This document shows positions 42,500 through 52,228 of a stretch of 64,000 nucleotides of DNA, one piece after another. Source of the DNA: Polynucleobacter sp. MWH-UH35A (GTDB lineage: Bacteria > Pseudomonadota > Gammaproteobacteria > Burkholderiales > Burkholderiaceae). A model generated the notes under the pieces. It worked only from the letters and a program-made list of their open reading frames with translations, searched no databases and had not been told where the DNA came from. The position numbers and the translations under genes were made by a program. Where the stretch lies: the NCBI RefSeq assembly GCF_018687075.1, contig NZ_CP061285.1, forward strand, positions 1,116,001-1,180,000. Direction: 5' to 3'. The number at the start of each line of letters is the position of its first letter. Within the stretch, counting starts at the first letter, position 1.

Positions 42500-43798
42500 T
42501 TAGGCCACTACCCGCTCTTTAGGGAAGCGCAGCATGAACTTACTGCCTCTTCCGGGGGTACTTTCAATTAGCAATTGAGCTTGATGTCGATTAGCAATAT
42601 GCTTAACAATAGCTAAACCTAAACCAGTGCCTCCGGTATCTCTTGAGCGGCTTCTATCCACCCGATAAAAGCGCTCTGTTAATCGAGATAAGTGCTCGGA
42701 TGCAATTCCTGGGCCAGTATCTGTAACCGAAAATTCGCCCTGCCCCTGATCATTCACACTCCATTGAACATCGATTGACCCGACATCTGGTGTATAACGA
42801 ATAGCATTAGAAACTAAATTACTAAATGCGGAGAGAATCTCTCTTTCATCACCCAGCAAATCTCTCCTTGAGTTGACATCAAATCTCAATGAATGCTTTC
42901 CTTGCGAGAGCGCTTCCGCATCGTTCTTTAGCAAGGCCATTAATGTTTCAACCTTTACTACAGTATTAGTAGCTGGCAATGCATTGGACTCTAAATTAGC
43001 CAGCGTCAATAAATCCTCAACCAAACTCTTCATTCTCTGTGCTTGCGACATCATCATGTCGAAGTACTGATCCTGTTGTTCTTTCTTTAAATCTAGTGAC
43101 TGAACGGTTTCCAGAAAGCCCATTAATACAGTAATTGGTGTACGCATCTCATGTGAAACGTTAGCCACGAAATCACGACGCATTGCATCTGCTTTTTGTA
43201 AATCCGTAACATCCTGAACTAAAAGAAGATGACGCTTTTGACCGAAGGGAAAGGCCTGCAACATCAAACTTAAGCTGCCATCAGACCCCATGCGCTCCAT
43301 TAATAGAGGCTCTTCGAAATTACGCTTATTGAGATACTGTATAAATTCAGGGCGACGAATTAAAAAATTGATGCGTTGCATTACATCACGCTTAAAGATC
43401 AGTCCAAAAAATCTCTCCGCAATACTATTGCACCATTCAATTTGATCACCCTCATCTAGCATGACTATTCCATTTGGCGACGCCTGGAACGCCTCAATAA
43501 AATGATCATGTTGTTGTTCAATGCTGCGAATGCGTTGCTTTAGATTTCTAACCAAACGTTGCAACCTAAAAAACACCTCTTCCCAAAAACCGCTGGGTAA
43601 TGGCATATTTTCAACGGCATCCGCAAGAACATACTTCCTAAGCCGCGCTAAATTAATGTATGCATAGACGAGGGGTATTGAAAGCACTGAAATTCCAGAA
43701 GCAATAGCCCACTCTGCACCCCAAAATGACAGGGCAATAAAAGCCGCAATAAATGCGACACAAATGATGACAAAAAAGCGGGTGAGCACTGAGAGCAT
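42500..43798 (-). CDS. phoR: Phosphate-regulon sensor histidine kinase PhoR
   Basis: 432 residues. Two N-terminal membrane segments (about residues 5-50), a PAS domain (about 100-200), the HisKA phosphoacceptor His216 in FVANVSHEMRTPITVL, and the ATPase N box (FSNLVSNAIRYTP), G1 (VTDTGPGI) and G2 (GTGLGLAIVKHI) motifs. It has no periplasmic domain, as is typical of PhoR, and senses phosphate through PstB and PhoU. It lies last in the pst-pho operon, 63 bases after phoB. Confidence 0.94.
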   Translation of the reverse strand: MLSVLTRFFVIICVAFIAAFIALSFWGAEWAIASGISVLSIPLVYAYINLARLRKYVLADAVENMPLPSGFWEEVFFRLQRLVRNLKQRIRSIEQQHDHFIEAFQASPNGIVMLDEGDQIEWCNSIAERFFGLIFKRDVMQRINFLIRRPEFIQYLNKRNFEEPLLMERMGSDGSLSLMLQAFPFGQKRHLLLVQDVTDLQKADAMRRDFVANVSHEMRTPITVLMGFLETVQSLDLKKEQQDQYFDMMMSQAQRMKSLVEDLLTLANLESNALPATNTVVKVETLMALLKNDAEALSQGKHSLRFDVNSRRDLLGDEREILSAFSNLVSNAIRYTPDVGSIDVQWSVNDQGQGEFSVTDTGPGIASEHLSRLTERFYRVDRSRSRDTGGTGLGLAIVKHIANRHQAQLLIESTPGRGSKFMLRFPKERVVA

Positions 43799-43861
43799 GC
43801 TGCAATATTAGAGCATCTCCAAAATCAACTGGAGATTTCTAGAAAATACCTAAATAGAGGC

Positions 43862-44575
43862 TTATGCCTCGGTTGGCGTCTTGGTTATTCGGTAACCACT
43901 ACCCCGAACAGTCTCTACATAGCGCTCACAATCATAAGGCGCCAATGCGGCCCTTAAGCGCTTAATATGAACGTCAACCGTTCTTTCTTCTATATAAACC
44001 TCGCTACCCCAAACCTTATCCAACAGACTAGCGCGGGAGTGAACACGTTCTGGATTGGCCATAAAAAATTGCAGCAAGCGAAACTCTGTTGGACCCAAAG
44101 CAACTGACTTTGCCTCCTGATTAGGCCAAACTGCTAGCACGCGATGAGAGCTTGGGTCTAGCTTTAATGGACCAATCGTCAATGGGCCCGTATCTTCAAT
44201 GGGTGATTGTCTCCGCAGTATTGCCCTAACCCTAGCGATAAGCTCTTTGGGGGAGAATGGCTTAGTGACGTAATCATCCGCACCAGAATCAAGCCCAAGA
44301 ACCTTGTCGGCCTCTTCGCTTTTTGCGGTAAGCATGAGAATCGGCAAACCCTTGGTCCGCTCGTTGGCTCGTAGCTCTTTGGCAAATTGCACGCCAGACT
44401 TACCAGGCATCATCCAATCTAAGATAATAAGGCTGGGCAACTGGTCTTTCATCATTGCCAATGCAAGATCTGTCTGCATTGCCTTCTCCACTTCATAACC
44501 AGCATGAGACAGATTTATCGCAATCAATTCTGCAATTGATGGCTCATCCTCAACTATGAGTATGCGGTGAGTCAT
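43862..44575 (-). CDS. phoB: Phosphate-regulon response regulator PhoB
   Basis: 237 residues. The receiver domain has acidic pocket Asp10/Glu11 and phosphoacceptor Asp53 (ILDWMMPG) plus Lys in VTKPFSPKEL. The OmpR-type winged-helix domain includes FRLLQFFMANPERVHSRASLLDKVWG and ERTVDVHIKRLR. Phosphorylated PhoB binds the Pho boxes described in this window. It lies between phoU and phoR on the same strand. Confidence 0.95.
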   Translation of the reverse strand: MTHRILIVEDEPSIAELIAINLSHAGYEVEKAMQTDLALAMMKDQLPSLIILDWMMPGKSGVQFAKELRANERTKGLPILMLTAKSEEADKVLGLDSGADDYVTKPFSPKELIARVRAILRRQSPIEDTGPLTIGPLKLDPSSHRVLAVWPNQEAKSVALGPTEFRLLQFFMANPERVHSRASLLDKVWGSEVYIEERTVDVHIKRLRAALAPYDCERYVETVRGSGYRITKTPTEA

Positions 44576-44590
44576 TATGAGAGATCCTGG

Positions 44591-45298
44591 TTATTGTCTA
44601 TTTGCTTCGCGGACCAAATCTTCATGCGGAATATGGCGAACATCAGAACCCTTAGCAATATAGATTACAAACTCTGCAATGTTTTTTGCATGGTCACCAA
44701 TTCGTTCAATCGCTTTAGCAATGGTCAGCATATCCAAGCCCGTACTAATCATATGTGGATCCTCGGACATATAGGTAATAAGCTTGCGAACAAAACCTCT
44801 GAACTCTTCATCAATCTGACGATCTTCCTGGACCACTTCAGCTGCCGCAATGGTGTCTAAACGCGCAAACGCATCGAGACTGCGACGTAATAATGAAATG
44901 GCCATTTGCCCTGATAATCGAATCTCAGCAACGTTAATGTTGTGCGGTAAACCAGATTCAATTAAGCGCTTTGTACGCTTAGCAACACGCTCAGCTTCAT
45001 CACCTGCGCGTTCAAGATTTGTAATCGCTTTTGATACTGCCATGACGAGACGTAAATCTCGTGCTGTAGGCTGTCTGCGGGCGATCAATTCAGTACAAGC
45101 CAAATCAATCTGAATCTCTAAGTCATTTACTAATTTTTCATTTTCGATCACTACATTGCATGTATCGATATCCATTTGTGTAAATGCGCGCATTGCTGTG
45201 GCAATTTGCGACTCTACAAGACCACCCATCTCAAGCAATCGACTTGAGAGTGAGTTAAGGTCGGCATCAAACTGTGATGATAGGTGTTTATCTGGCAT
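44591..45298 (-). CDS. phoU: Phosphate-signalling protein PhoU
   Basis: 235 residues, all-alpha and two-fold repeated, with the metal-binding ExxxD motifs NLERAGDEAERVAKR and AIERIGDHAKNIAEFVIY. A GGAG ribosome-binding site supports ATG 45298; an in-frame TTG at 45310 would add four residues. PhoU links PstSCAB to PhoR to switch off signalling when phosphate is ample. It sits directly behind pstB. Confidence 0.95.
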   Translation of the reverse strand: MPDKHLSSQFDADLNSLSSRLLEMGGLVESQIATAMRAFTQMDIDTCNVVIENEKLVNDLEIQIDLACTELIARRQPTARDLRLVMAVSKAITNLERAGDEAERVAKRTKRLIESGLPHNINVAEIRLSGQMAISLLRRSLDAFARLDTIAAAEVVQEDRQIDEEFRGFVRKLITYMSEDPHMISTGLDMLTIAKAIERIGDHAKNIAEFVIYIAKGSDVRHIPHEDLVREANRQ

Positions 45299-45310
45299 GT
45301 GTGTCTCCAA

Positions 45311-46159
45311 TTAACCGAAGCGACCAGTAATATAGTCTTCGGTTTCTTTGCGCTTAGGCTTAATAAATATCTCGTCTGTTTTGCCGTACTCAATCAGACT
45401 GCCTAAATACATATAAGCGGTGTAATCTGAAACACGGGCAGCTTGCTGCATATTATGAGTCACAATCGCAATGGTGTAATCATTTTTGAGCTCATGAATC
45501 AACTCTTCAACCTTGCCCGTTGAAATTGGGTCCAACGCTGAGGTTGGTTCATCCAACAAGATTACGGATGGTTTTACGGCTACACCACGAGCAATACACA
45601 AACGTTGCTGCTGACCGCCGGAGAGAGATAAACCACTCTGATTTAATTTATCTTTAACCTCATTCCATAGTGCCGCCTTATTTAATGCCCACTCAACGCG
45701 TTCATCCATTTCAGAACGCGAGAGCTTTTCGTAAAGACGCACACCAAAAGCGATATTTTCATAAATTGACATTGGGAATGGTGTCGGCTTTTGAAAAACC
45801 ATACCAATTCGCGAGCGCAGCAAATTCAAATCTTGGCCCGACTCAAGAATATTTTGACCGTAGAAATTAATCTCACCCTCAGCGCGCTGACCTGGATAGA
45901 GGTCATACATGCGATTTAAAGTTCTTAGGAGTGTTGATTTTCCACAGCCTGATGGGCCGATGAATGCGGTAACCTTACCTTGTTCAATATCTAAATTGAT
46001 CTTTTTAAGCCCCTGAAATGCGCCGTAATAAAAATTTAGATTGCGCACTTCAATTGCATTAATTGCCGCTTTTTGCGGTTCTTGATTTACCGTATCCACT
46101 CTACCCCCTTGACTATCCACCTGATTTAAGTCAAACATTGTTCTCATATTACTCATCAT
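45311..46159 (-). CDS. pstB: Phosphate ABC transporter ATP-binding protein PstB
   Basis: 282 residues. [18 protein letters not shown], Walker [18 protein letters not shown] signature, Walker [14 protein letters not shown] and the H-loop VTHNM. The frame is open upstream to 46243, but ATG 46159 overlaps the pstA stop (ATGA), and family N-termini begin shortly before RNLNFYYG, so I chose it. It still has an extra segment of about 40 residues before the ABC domain. It energises phosphate import and relays its state to PhoU. Confidence 0.94.
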   Translation of the reverse strand: MMSNMRTMFDLNQVDSQGGRVDTVNQEPQKAAINAIEVRNLNFYYGAFQGLKKINLDIEQGKVTAFIGPSGCGKSTLLRTLNRMYDLYPGQRAEGEINFYGQNILESGQDLNLLRSRIGMVFQKPTPFPMSIYENIAFGVRLYEKLSRSEMDERVEWALNKAALWNEVKDKLNQSGLSLSGGQQQRLCIARGVAVKPSVILLDEPTSALDPISTGKVEELIHELKNDYTIAIVTHNMQQAARVSDYTAYMYLGSLIEYGKTDEIFIKPKRKETEDYITGRFG

Positions 46160-47022
46160 CCCCGAACCTTTTCTCGAAATACCACACGAGCAAGGATATT
46201 TAGCCCTAGCACTGCAAATGTAATCAGCAAAGCGCCACCCCAAGCAAGATCAACCCAGTTGTCGTAAGGGCTCATTGCAAATTGGAAGATCACCACTGGC
46301 AAATTTGCCATGGGCGCATTCATATTAGTAGAAAAGAATTGATTATTTAGAGCGGTAAACAATAAAGGCGCCGTTTCACCACTGACTCGTGCAAGAGCAA
46401 GCAAAATACCAGTCATCACACCACTCTGAGCTGCGCGAAGTGTAATCATAAATGCAACTTTCCATTTTGGAGTTCCCAAGGCATAGGCTGCCTCTCGTAA
46501 ACTTCCAGGAACCAAGCGAAGCATATTCTCTGTAGTGCGCACAACAACTGGTATTGCAATTAGCGCCAAGGCGATAGTGCCTGCCCAACCAGAAAAATGA
46601 CGAACCTGAGCAACTACAAATGCATACACAAATAAACCGATAACGATTGATGGGGCCGATAACATGATGTCTGTTACAAATCGCGTAATCGCCGCCACCC
46701 TACTCCGATCACCATACTCAGATAGATACAAGCCAGCCAATACACCTACTGGAGTGCTAATTAGCGTACAGCAACCTATCAACATTAGACTGCCCACAAT
46801 TGCATTAGCAAGACCGCCACCATCAGAACCTGGCGCTGGAGTACTGTGCGTAAAGAGATCTAAGTTGATAGAAGAAAAACCTTTAACCACTAAAACACTT
46901 AGAATCCAAAACAAGAAAATCATTCCCAGACCCATGGCAAACATCGACAGGGTAAGACCTATCTTATTAGCACGTTTGCGCCGAGCAAACACTTCTGGAT
47001 TGATGTTAGTTGCTTTATTCAT
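46156..47022 (-). CDS. pstA: Phosphate ABC transporter permease PstA
   Basis: 288 residues with six membrane segments. It has the typical [37 protein letters not shown] region and the coupling-helix EAA-like loop [20 protein letters not shown], ending in [24 protein letters not shown] periplasmic loop and LNILARV. The ATG at 47022 overlaps the pstC stop by 4 bases; a longer reading from 47073 would intrude into pstC. It forms the channel with PstC. Confidence 0.94.
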   Translation of the reverse strand: MNKATNINPEVFARRKRANKIGLTLSMFAMGLGMIFLFWILSVLVVKGFSSINLDLFTHSTPAPGSDGGGLANAIVGSLMLIGCCTLISTPVGVLAGLYLSEYGDRSRVAAITRFVTDIMLSAPSIVIGLFVYAFVVAQVRHFSGWAGTIALALIAIPVVVRTTENMLRLVPGSLREAAYALGTPKWKVAFMITLRAAQSGVMTGILLALARVSGETAPLLFTALNNQFFSTNMNAPMANLPVVIFQFAMSPYDNWVDLAWGGALLITFAVLGLNILARVVFREKVRG

Positions 47023-48017
47023 GACTTCAGGCCCTGCTTCTTCTCCATATTGTTTAGCATCCACTTGGCGCATGCCAAAACAATAAAGGTGATAATAAAA
47101 AGTGCGAGGCCAAGTGCAAATAAAGAAGAAAGGTGATTTCCTGCCTCAGCCTCACCAAACTCATTTGCCAGGGTCGATGCAATAGATGTGCCCGGGGCAA
47201 ATAGAGATGCAGATAATCTCTGTGCATTTCCAATCACAAACGTTACGGCCATAGTTTCGCCAAGTGCTCTACCCAATCCCAGCATCACACCGCCAATTAC
47301 CCCAGCCTTGGTATATGGAAGCACCACATTCTTAACCACTTCCCAGGTTGTACAGCCAATACCATAGGCCGACTCCTTGAGAACTGGCGGAACAATTTCA
47401 AATACATCGCGCATCACAGAGGCTATAAATGGCAGAATCATCATTGCCAAGATCAGACCAGCGCAGAGCACACCAATGCCGTTGAAAGCACCAGAAAATA
47501 AGATACCCAAGCCTGGAATCTTGCCGAGAGTAGCCGCAAGCGCTGGCTCAACATACTCAGCAAATAACGGTGCAAAAATAAACAAGCCGAACATGCCATA
47601 AATGATGGATGGAACAGCAGCCAACAACTCCACCGCAGTACCCAAAGGACGACGCAATGGACCCGGACAAAGCTCAGTCAAGAAGACGGCAATACCGAAA
47701 CTCAAGGGAACGGCTATTAATAGCGCAATGATAGAGGTAACCAGGGTTCCATAAATTGCAATCAAGCCACCGAACTCACCATTCACAATATCCCACTCTT
47801 GAGTAAAGAAAAAACCCAAACCAAAAGTGTGGAGCGCTGGCCAAGCATTCATCACCAGAGAAACAATGATGCCCAATAAAGCAATCAAGACACTACAAGC
47901 AAAAAACTGGGTAATTCCATGGAATAAAAAATCCTGCACACGCTGAATCTTGGCGATTCGCAGCGCTTGAGGCGTTGGAGCTGAGTGAGATTGAGCGTTA
48001 TCTATCATCATTTGCAT
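47019..48017 (-). CDS. pstC: Phosphate ABC transporter permease PstC
   Basis: 332 residues with six membrane segments. [56 protein letters not shown] and the EAA loop [24 protein letters not shown] are standard PstC landmarks. An alternative start is ATG 48008. Between it and pstS lies a stable hairpin, so pstC is probably made at a lower level than pstS. Confidence 0.94.
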   Translation of the reverse strand: MQMMIDNAQSHSAPTPQALRIAKIQRVQDFLFHGITQFFACSVLIALLGIIVSLVMNAWPALHTFGLGFFFTQEWDIVNGEFGGLIAIYGTLVTSIIALLIAVPLSFGIAVFLTELCPGPLRRPLGTAVELLAAVPSIIYGMFGLFIFAPLFAEYVEPALAATLGKIPGLGILFSGAFNGIGVLCAGLILAMMILPFIASVMRDVFEIVPPVLKESAYGIGCTTWEVVKNVVLPYTKAGVIGGVMLGLGRALGETMAVTFVIGNAQRLSASLFAPGTSIASTLANEFGEAEAGNHLSSLFALGLALFIITFIVLACAKWMLNNMEKKQGLKS

Positions 48018-48031
48018 GCATTTAAACAGCT

Positions 48032-48059
48032 AAACAGCCCCACCCTAGTGGAGCTGTTT
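48032..48059 (-). promoter_or_regulatory. Intergenic hairpin between pstS and pstC
   Basis: AAACAGC and CCAC pair with GTGG and GCTGTTT around a 4-nt loop, with one C-A mismatch: eleven base pairs in all. There is no T run, so it is not a full terminator. It is probably an mRNA-stabilising or attenuating structure that raises pstS over the membrane genes. Confidence 0.65.
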
Positions 48060-48091
48060 GATATTTCAGTAAACAGGTTGATTGGCAAATT

Positions 48092-49114
48092 TTACTTGGT
48101 GACAATCTTGGTGAAAACATTCTTGCGAATGAAGTCAGTTGTTTTGTCAGGCATTGGAACGTAATCTAATTCTTCCGCCATCTTCTTGCCATCCTTGAAG
48201 GCAAAGTCAAAGAACTTAATCACTTCAGCAACGTTGGCTTTGTTTTCTGGGTTCTTATAAATTAAGATGAATGATGCACCAGTAATTGGCCAAGATTTAG
48301 CACCAGGTGCATTCGTAATGAATGTGCCCATACCTGGAATGGCAGCCCAATCAGTGCTAGCAGCCGCTGCAGCAAAAGTAAGGTCATCTGGAGCAACAAA
48401 CTGACCATCTTTATTTTTCAAAGATATAAATGTCATCTTGTTTTTCTTGGCATAGGCATATTCAACATAGCCGACAGAATTCTTCACGCGAGTTACGTTT
48501 GCCGCAACACCTTCATTGCCCTTACCGCCCACAGTTGAGGCTGCAGGCCACTTCACAGAAGCGCCAGAACCAACAGAGTCTTTAAACAAAGAACTGGTTT
48601 TAGCTAGGTAATCAGTAAAAATCGCTGTAGTACCAGAACCATCAGCACGCACAACTACAGTAATTGGGCCGCTAGGAATCTTTACACCTGGATTCATGAT
48701 GGCGATACGCTTATCACCCCAATCTGAAATCACACCCTGGAAAATATCAGCCAAAGTAGGACCATCCAATTTGATCTCGCCTGGCTTTACGCCGTCAACG
48801 TTGATGACTGGAACCACACCACCAATAATCGCCGGGAACTGAACCAAACCATCTTTTTCTAAATCGTCAAACTTTACTGGATTATCAGTCGCCCCAAAAT
48901 CCACTGTTTTTGCCTTGATCTGCTTAATACCGCCAGATGAGCCGATAGACTGGTAATTTAAGTTTGAGCCCGTTTTGGCTTTGAAAGCTTCTGCCCATTT
49001 AGCATAGATTGGGTATGGGAACGTAGCTCCCGCACCAGTCATATCAACTGCAAATGCCGCTGGAGCCAGTGAAATAGCACCAATAACCAAGGCTTTTTTC
49101 AAGAAAGATTTCAT
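48092..49114 (-). CDS. pstS: Periplasmic phosphate-binding protein PstS
   Basis: 340 residues. A Sec signal peptide (MKSFLKKALVIGAISLAPAAFA) is followed by GAGATFPYPIYAKW, SIGSSGGIKQI, VDFGATDNPV and VVRADGSGTTAIFTDYL, which are the four phosphate-binding segments. It is the first gene of the operon pstS-pstC-pstA-pstB-phoU-phoB-phoR, with a clear Pho box upstream. Confidence 0.96.
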   Translation of the reverse strand: MKSFLKKALVIGAISLAPAAFAVDMTGAGATFPYPIYAKWAEAFKAKTGSNLNYQSIGSSGGIKQIKAKTVDFGATDNPVKFDDLEKDGLVQFPAIIGGVVPVINVDGVKPGEIKLDGPTLADIFQGVISDWGDKRIAIMNPGVKIPSGPITVVVRADGSGTTAIFTDYLAKTSSLFKDSVGSGASVKWPAASTVGGKGNEGVAANVTRVKNSVGYVEYAYAKKNKMTFISLKNKDGQFVAPDDLTFAAAAASTDWAAIPGMGTFITNAPGAKSWPITGASFILIYKNPENKANVAEVIKFFDFAFKDGKKMAEELDYVPMPDKTTDFIRKNVFTKIVTK

Positions 49115-49175
49115 TTATTCAGTCCTTAAATTGAATATGCGCAACAACGCGATATGAGAACGATACGATTGGAAT

Positions 49176-49203
49176 ATGACAGCTATATGACAAGTCTGTG
49201 ACG
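49176..49203 (-). promoter_or_regulatory. Pho box upstream of pstS
   Basis: On the minus strand CGTCAC, TGTCAT and TGTCAT repeat with an 11-nt period (the best pair is TGTCATATAGCTGTCAT), 62-89 bases before the pstS start. This is the strongest Pho box in the window. Confidence 0.88.
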
Positions 49204-49295
49204 CCCCCTAAACCTCATTAAATAGCTCTCTAAATGGGGTTTCTGTGATTTCACTCGGGATCTAGACGACCCATACGTCACACAAATAACCAAAG

Positions 49296-49322
49296 AAAAA
49301 CCACCCCGCAGGGTGGCTTTTT
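49296..49322 (-). terminator. Terminator after the secretory lipase-like gene
   Basis: CCACCC, loop CGCA, GGGTGG with A5 on one side and T5 on the other. On the minus strand it lies 17 bases beyond the lipase stop and ends in a T run. It insulates the lipase gene from the pstS promoter. Confidence 0.85.
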
Positions 49323-49339
49323 ATCTCAGTCAGAGCACT

Positions 49340-50638
49340 CTAGTTTTGAGGGCAGGCGTTTGCAAGTGGTTTACCAGCAATCCGATCTTTCACCCACGCT
49401 ATATAGAAGGGCTTAGAAGAGCCCGGTGTCGTAAAGTGCGACTGCTCCCCTGGCAATTGCATTCTTCCAACATTGCCACCCAGTTTGCAGGCTTGCTCTT
49501 GATAGAGCTTATGCATCATTGGCGGCACGGCGGTGTCCTTTGTACCGAAGTAAATCTGTACTGGGGCAATTGGTTTTACAACAGGCACACCACCCTTTTG
49601 CATCGCCTGAGCCCAAGCAAGCGTATTGGTGGGGGCTGTCTTCAATAAACTTGCGTAAGTTGATGCGTAGTTAAAGTTAAATGTATCGCTAGCTGGATGC
49701 ATACACTTATTGCTGTAGATCTCATTGGCTACCTTGACACCCTCATCCGTAAAAATATCGCTTAGCTTGAGATTCGGAAAGGCTGCTTGAGTTCCCCAGT
49801 AATACATCGTTGCGTGAGTGAAATTAAAGATGTTATCCAAGAACATCTTTTGTGAAGTCTGTAGGTATTTATCTGCAGCAGCTTGATCAAGCTTTCCAGC
49901 AGGGGCCAATATAGAAATATCTTGCGGCGCTAAGGCAACAAAACCAACGATCTCAAGATTATCGGCAACCGTACCAGTTTGCTTGATGTAATCAGGCATG
50001 CCAGCCAAGGCTATCGTTGCTCCACCACCTTGTGACCATCCATACACTAAGGTCTTTTTATTGGCGCCTGTTTCTTTCATAGAAATTACAGCACGAGCGG
50101 CATTAAGCGTATCCATACCATTCGTAGCGGCAACGCTATATTGATGTCTTCCGCCACTACCTAAACCTTGATAGTCTGTTGCCACTAGAACATAACCTTC
50201 TTTAATGAACTCTTCAGCCGCAGGAACACCGTAATCAGTCCAAGAGTTACCGCCCACCAAGAAATACTCATTCAAGGGAACTGCAGGGTCAAGCACTTGT
50301 GATGGACCACAGTTCTGCGCTGATCCTGTTGTGCCATGCGCCCAAGTCATAACAGGTCGGCCACCTGCTGGAGCCTGCCCCACTGGAGCAACTACTAATC
50401 CAGTTGAAATTGTTTTACGACCAGAGATATCAGACGAGATATAGGCAATTCTCCATGCCTGAGCACCTTTGATGGATGTCTCAATTTTCTCCTGCTTGAT
50501 GACCTGCCCCAACTTACCCTCGGGAGCCAGCTTCATTACAGCAGCGTAGAAAGGAGAAACGGGTGGATCAGCATGTGCTGCTGAAAAACCAATTCCAAGT
50601 AAAGAGCCAACAGCCAAAGTGGAGAGTATTTTTTTCAT
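49340..50638 (-). CDS. Secretory lipase-like alpha/beta hydrolase
   Basis: 432 residues. It has a Sec signal peptide (MKKILSTLAVGSLLGIGFSAAHA), VMTWAHGTTGSAQNCGPS (oxyanion region), the nucleophile elbow YGWSQGGGAT, FGTKDTAVPP (acid) and EQSHFTTPG (His). The layout matches the LIP/secretory lipase type rather than short esterases. It would hydrolyse extracellular or periplasmic esters. It is divergent from a second hydrolase. No Pho box was found in front, so membership in the phosphate regulon is not supported despite its position next to pstS. Confidence 0.8.
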   Translation of the reverse strand: MKKILSTLAVGSLLGIGFSAAHADPPVSPFYAAVMKLAPEGKLGQVIKQEKIETSIKGAQAWRIAYISSDISGRKTISTGLVVAPVGQAPAGGRPVMTWAHGTTGSAQNCGPSQVLDPAVPLNEYFLVGGNSWTDYGVPAAEEFIKEGYVLVATDYQGLGSGGRHQYSVAATNGMDTLNAARAVISMKETGANKKTLVYGWSQGGGATIALAGMPDYIKQTGTVADNLEIVGFVALAPQDISILAPAGKLDQAAADKYLQTSQKMFLDNIFNFTHATMYYWGTQAAFPNLKLSDIFTDEGVKVANEIYSNKCMHPASDTFNFNYASTYASLLKTAPTNTLAWAQAMQKGGVPVVKPIAPVQIYFGTKDTAVPPMMHKLYQEQACKLGGNVGRMQLPGEQSHFTTPGSSKPFYIAWVKDRIAGKPLANACPQN

Positions 50639-50810
50639 TATCTAGACGGTTAAATGAGAGCCAAAACCATATTAAACACCATCTTTTAAAGGCCATGGGG
50701 CAAGGCATTTTTGACCTACATTGCAGTGCTAATATCAGTACTTACCCAAACCCCATCAGGATCTTGCAATGCCCTTTGAGAACAGCCCCAGCCATTCAAA
50801 TAATAGATTG

Positions 50811-51719
50811 ATGCAAGGCATCTTCCCCATCATCACCACCCTTTTTATTTATTTGAATCTGAGCTTCTCGGTGCAAGCTCAAGAAAAACCTGTCATTCAA
50901 TATGCGCCGGTCAATGGCGTGAAATTAGCCTATTACTTAAAAGGTAAAGGCGACCCCATGATTATGATCATGGGTTATGCAGGTACTTTGAGTGCATGGG
51001 ACCCAGCCCTACTTGAAGAGTTAGCAAAAAATAACCAACTGATCATTTTTGACAATCGCGGTGCTGGACTATCTACCGACACCAAAGAAAACAACACCAC
51101 CATTCCGCAAATGGCAGATGATGCTGCAGCGCTTGTGAAATCACTAGGCTTTCAGAAGGTCAATGTGTTCTCCTGGTCTATGGGGGCTAGGATTGGTCAA
51201 CAGCTCGTTATCAGACACCCAGACCTCGTGAGCAAAGCGATTCTGTGCGCCCCTAACCCAGGCGGTAAATATCAAATTGGTATTACTAAAAAGGTAAGCG
51301 AGGAATTAAACAACCCAAGTCTTTCTCTCATGGAGAATTTCGAGTTATTGTTCCCCACAACACCTGAAGGTAAAGCCGCCGCCAAGATGGTGTTCGAGCG
51401 ATGGTCAGCAGCAAAAGCTGCGGGAACCATCCCCGATGACTTTGTAGTTTCTAAAGAAACTAAGGCTCGTCAGGTTCGTGCTCGCACCACACTTTGGGAT
51501 GCCGATAACCAAAACTACAAAGACTTAAAGAATATTAAGATTCCCGTTCTCGTTGCGGATGGCCGCGAAGACATTATCGACAATCCGAAAAACTCCGTGA
51601 TTATTGCTAATCAAATTCCATTTGCTTGGTTAGCGTTTTACGAGGGTGGGCATGCTTTCCTATTTCAGAGCTATAAGAAACTATCTGAAACTGTGAATGT
51701 CTTTCTACAAAAAGACTAG
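50811..51719 (+). CDS. Exported alpha/beta-fold hydrolase
   Basis: 302 residues from ATG 50811, which begins the signal peptide (MQGIFPIITTLFIYLNLSF ending at VQAQ); a start at 50769 would put 14 polar residues in front. It then has GVKLAYYLKGKGDPMIMIMGY (oxyanion HG-like turn), FDNRGAG, the nucleophile elbow FSWSMGAR, VADGREDII and YEGGHAFLFQS with the catalytic His. Substrate unknown. It is divergent from the lipase-like gene across a gap of about 170 bp. Confidence 0.8.
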   Translation: MQGIFPIITTLFIYLNLSFSVQAQEKPVIQYAPVNGVKLAYYLKGKGDPMIMIMGYAGTLSAWDPALLEELAKNNQLIIFDNRGAGLSTDTKENNTTIPQMADDAAALVKSLGFQKVNVFSWSMGARIGQQLVIRHPDLVSKAILCAPNPGGKYQIGITKKVSEELNNPSLSLMENFELLFPTTPEGKAAAKMVFERWSAAKAAGTIPDDFVVSKETKARQVRARTTLWDADNQNYKDLKNIKIPVLVADGREDIIDNPKNSVIIANQIPFAWLAFYEGGHAFLFQSYKKLSETVNVFLQKD

Positions 51720-51731
51720 ATTTTGCAAGAT

Positions 51732-51756
51732 AAAAGCCACCCGAGGGTGGCTTTTT
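51732..51756 (+). terminator. Terminator after the alpha/beta hydrolase
   Basis: AAAAGCCACCC, GA loop, GGGTGGCTTTTT. The stem is nearly the same as that at 49296-49322. It also lies just beyond the 3' end of tRNA-Ser on the other strand, where the T-rich reverse side can end that transcript. Confidence 0.88.
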
Positions 51757-51759
51757 GTT

Positions 51760-51850
<91 letters not shown>

Positions 51851-51982
51851 GAGTTGAGAAATCATTATAGCCAGCGATATATAAAGCCATGTGGGCAGTA
51901 TTGACTAAATCCTTAGTTAACCAGGCTTATTTAGCCCCATTAATATATGTATACGTTTATGTATCCATACAAGGACTTATTT

Positions 51983-52228
51983 GTGAATATCCGCATTTCA
52001 AAATGGGGCAATAGCCTGGCACTTCGCATTCCCGCTGCAATCATCAAAGAAATCAAACTTAAGGAGGGGGATAAAGTTGAAGCAACCCTATCAAGCGATG
52101 GATCAATAGTCATCAAACCTCAAAAACTAGATCGCAAAACACTATCCAAAATGACTAGGGAGTTAAGAGACTCTATGAAAATGGGGAAATCTGTGATGGA
52201 TGAGATTCGCTCCGGAGCTCGCTACTAA
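51983..52228 (+). CDS. AbrB/MazE-type antitoxin (orphan)
   Basis: 81 residues from GTG 51983, with AAGGA about 8 bases before it; longer readings from ATG 51947 or 51959 would add residues foreign to the family. MNIRISKWGNSLALRIPAAIIKEI... KEGDKVEATLSSDGSIVIKP is the swapped-hairpin DNA-binding domain. The C-terminal arm (KMTRELRDSMKMGKSVMDEI) would bind a toxin. The toxin gene is missing except for a short remnant directly after it. Confidence 0.8.
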   Translation: MNIRISKWGNSLALRIPAAIIKEIKLKEGDKVEATLSSDGSIVIKPQKLDRKTLSKMTRELRDSMKMGKSVMDEIRSGARY

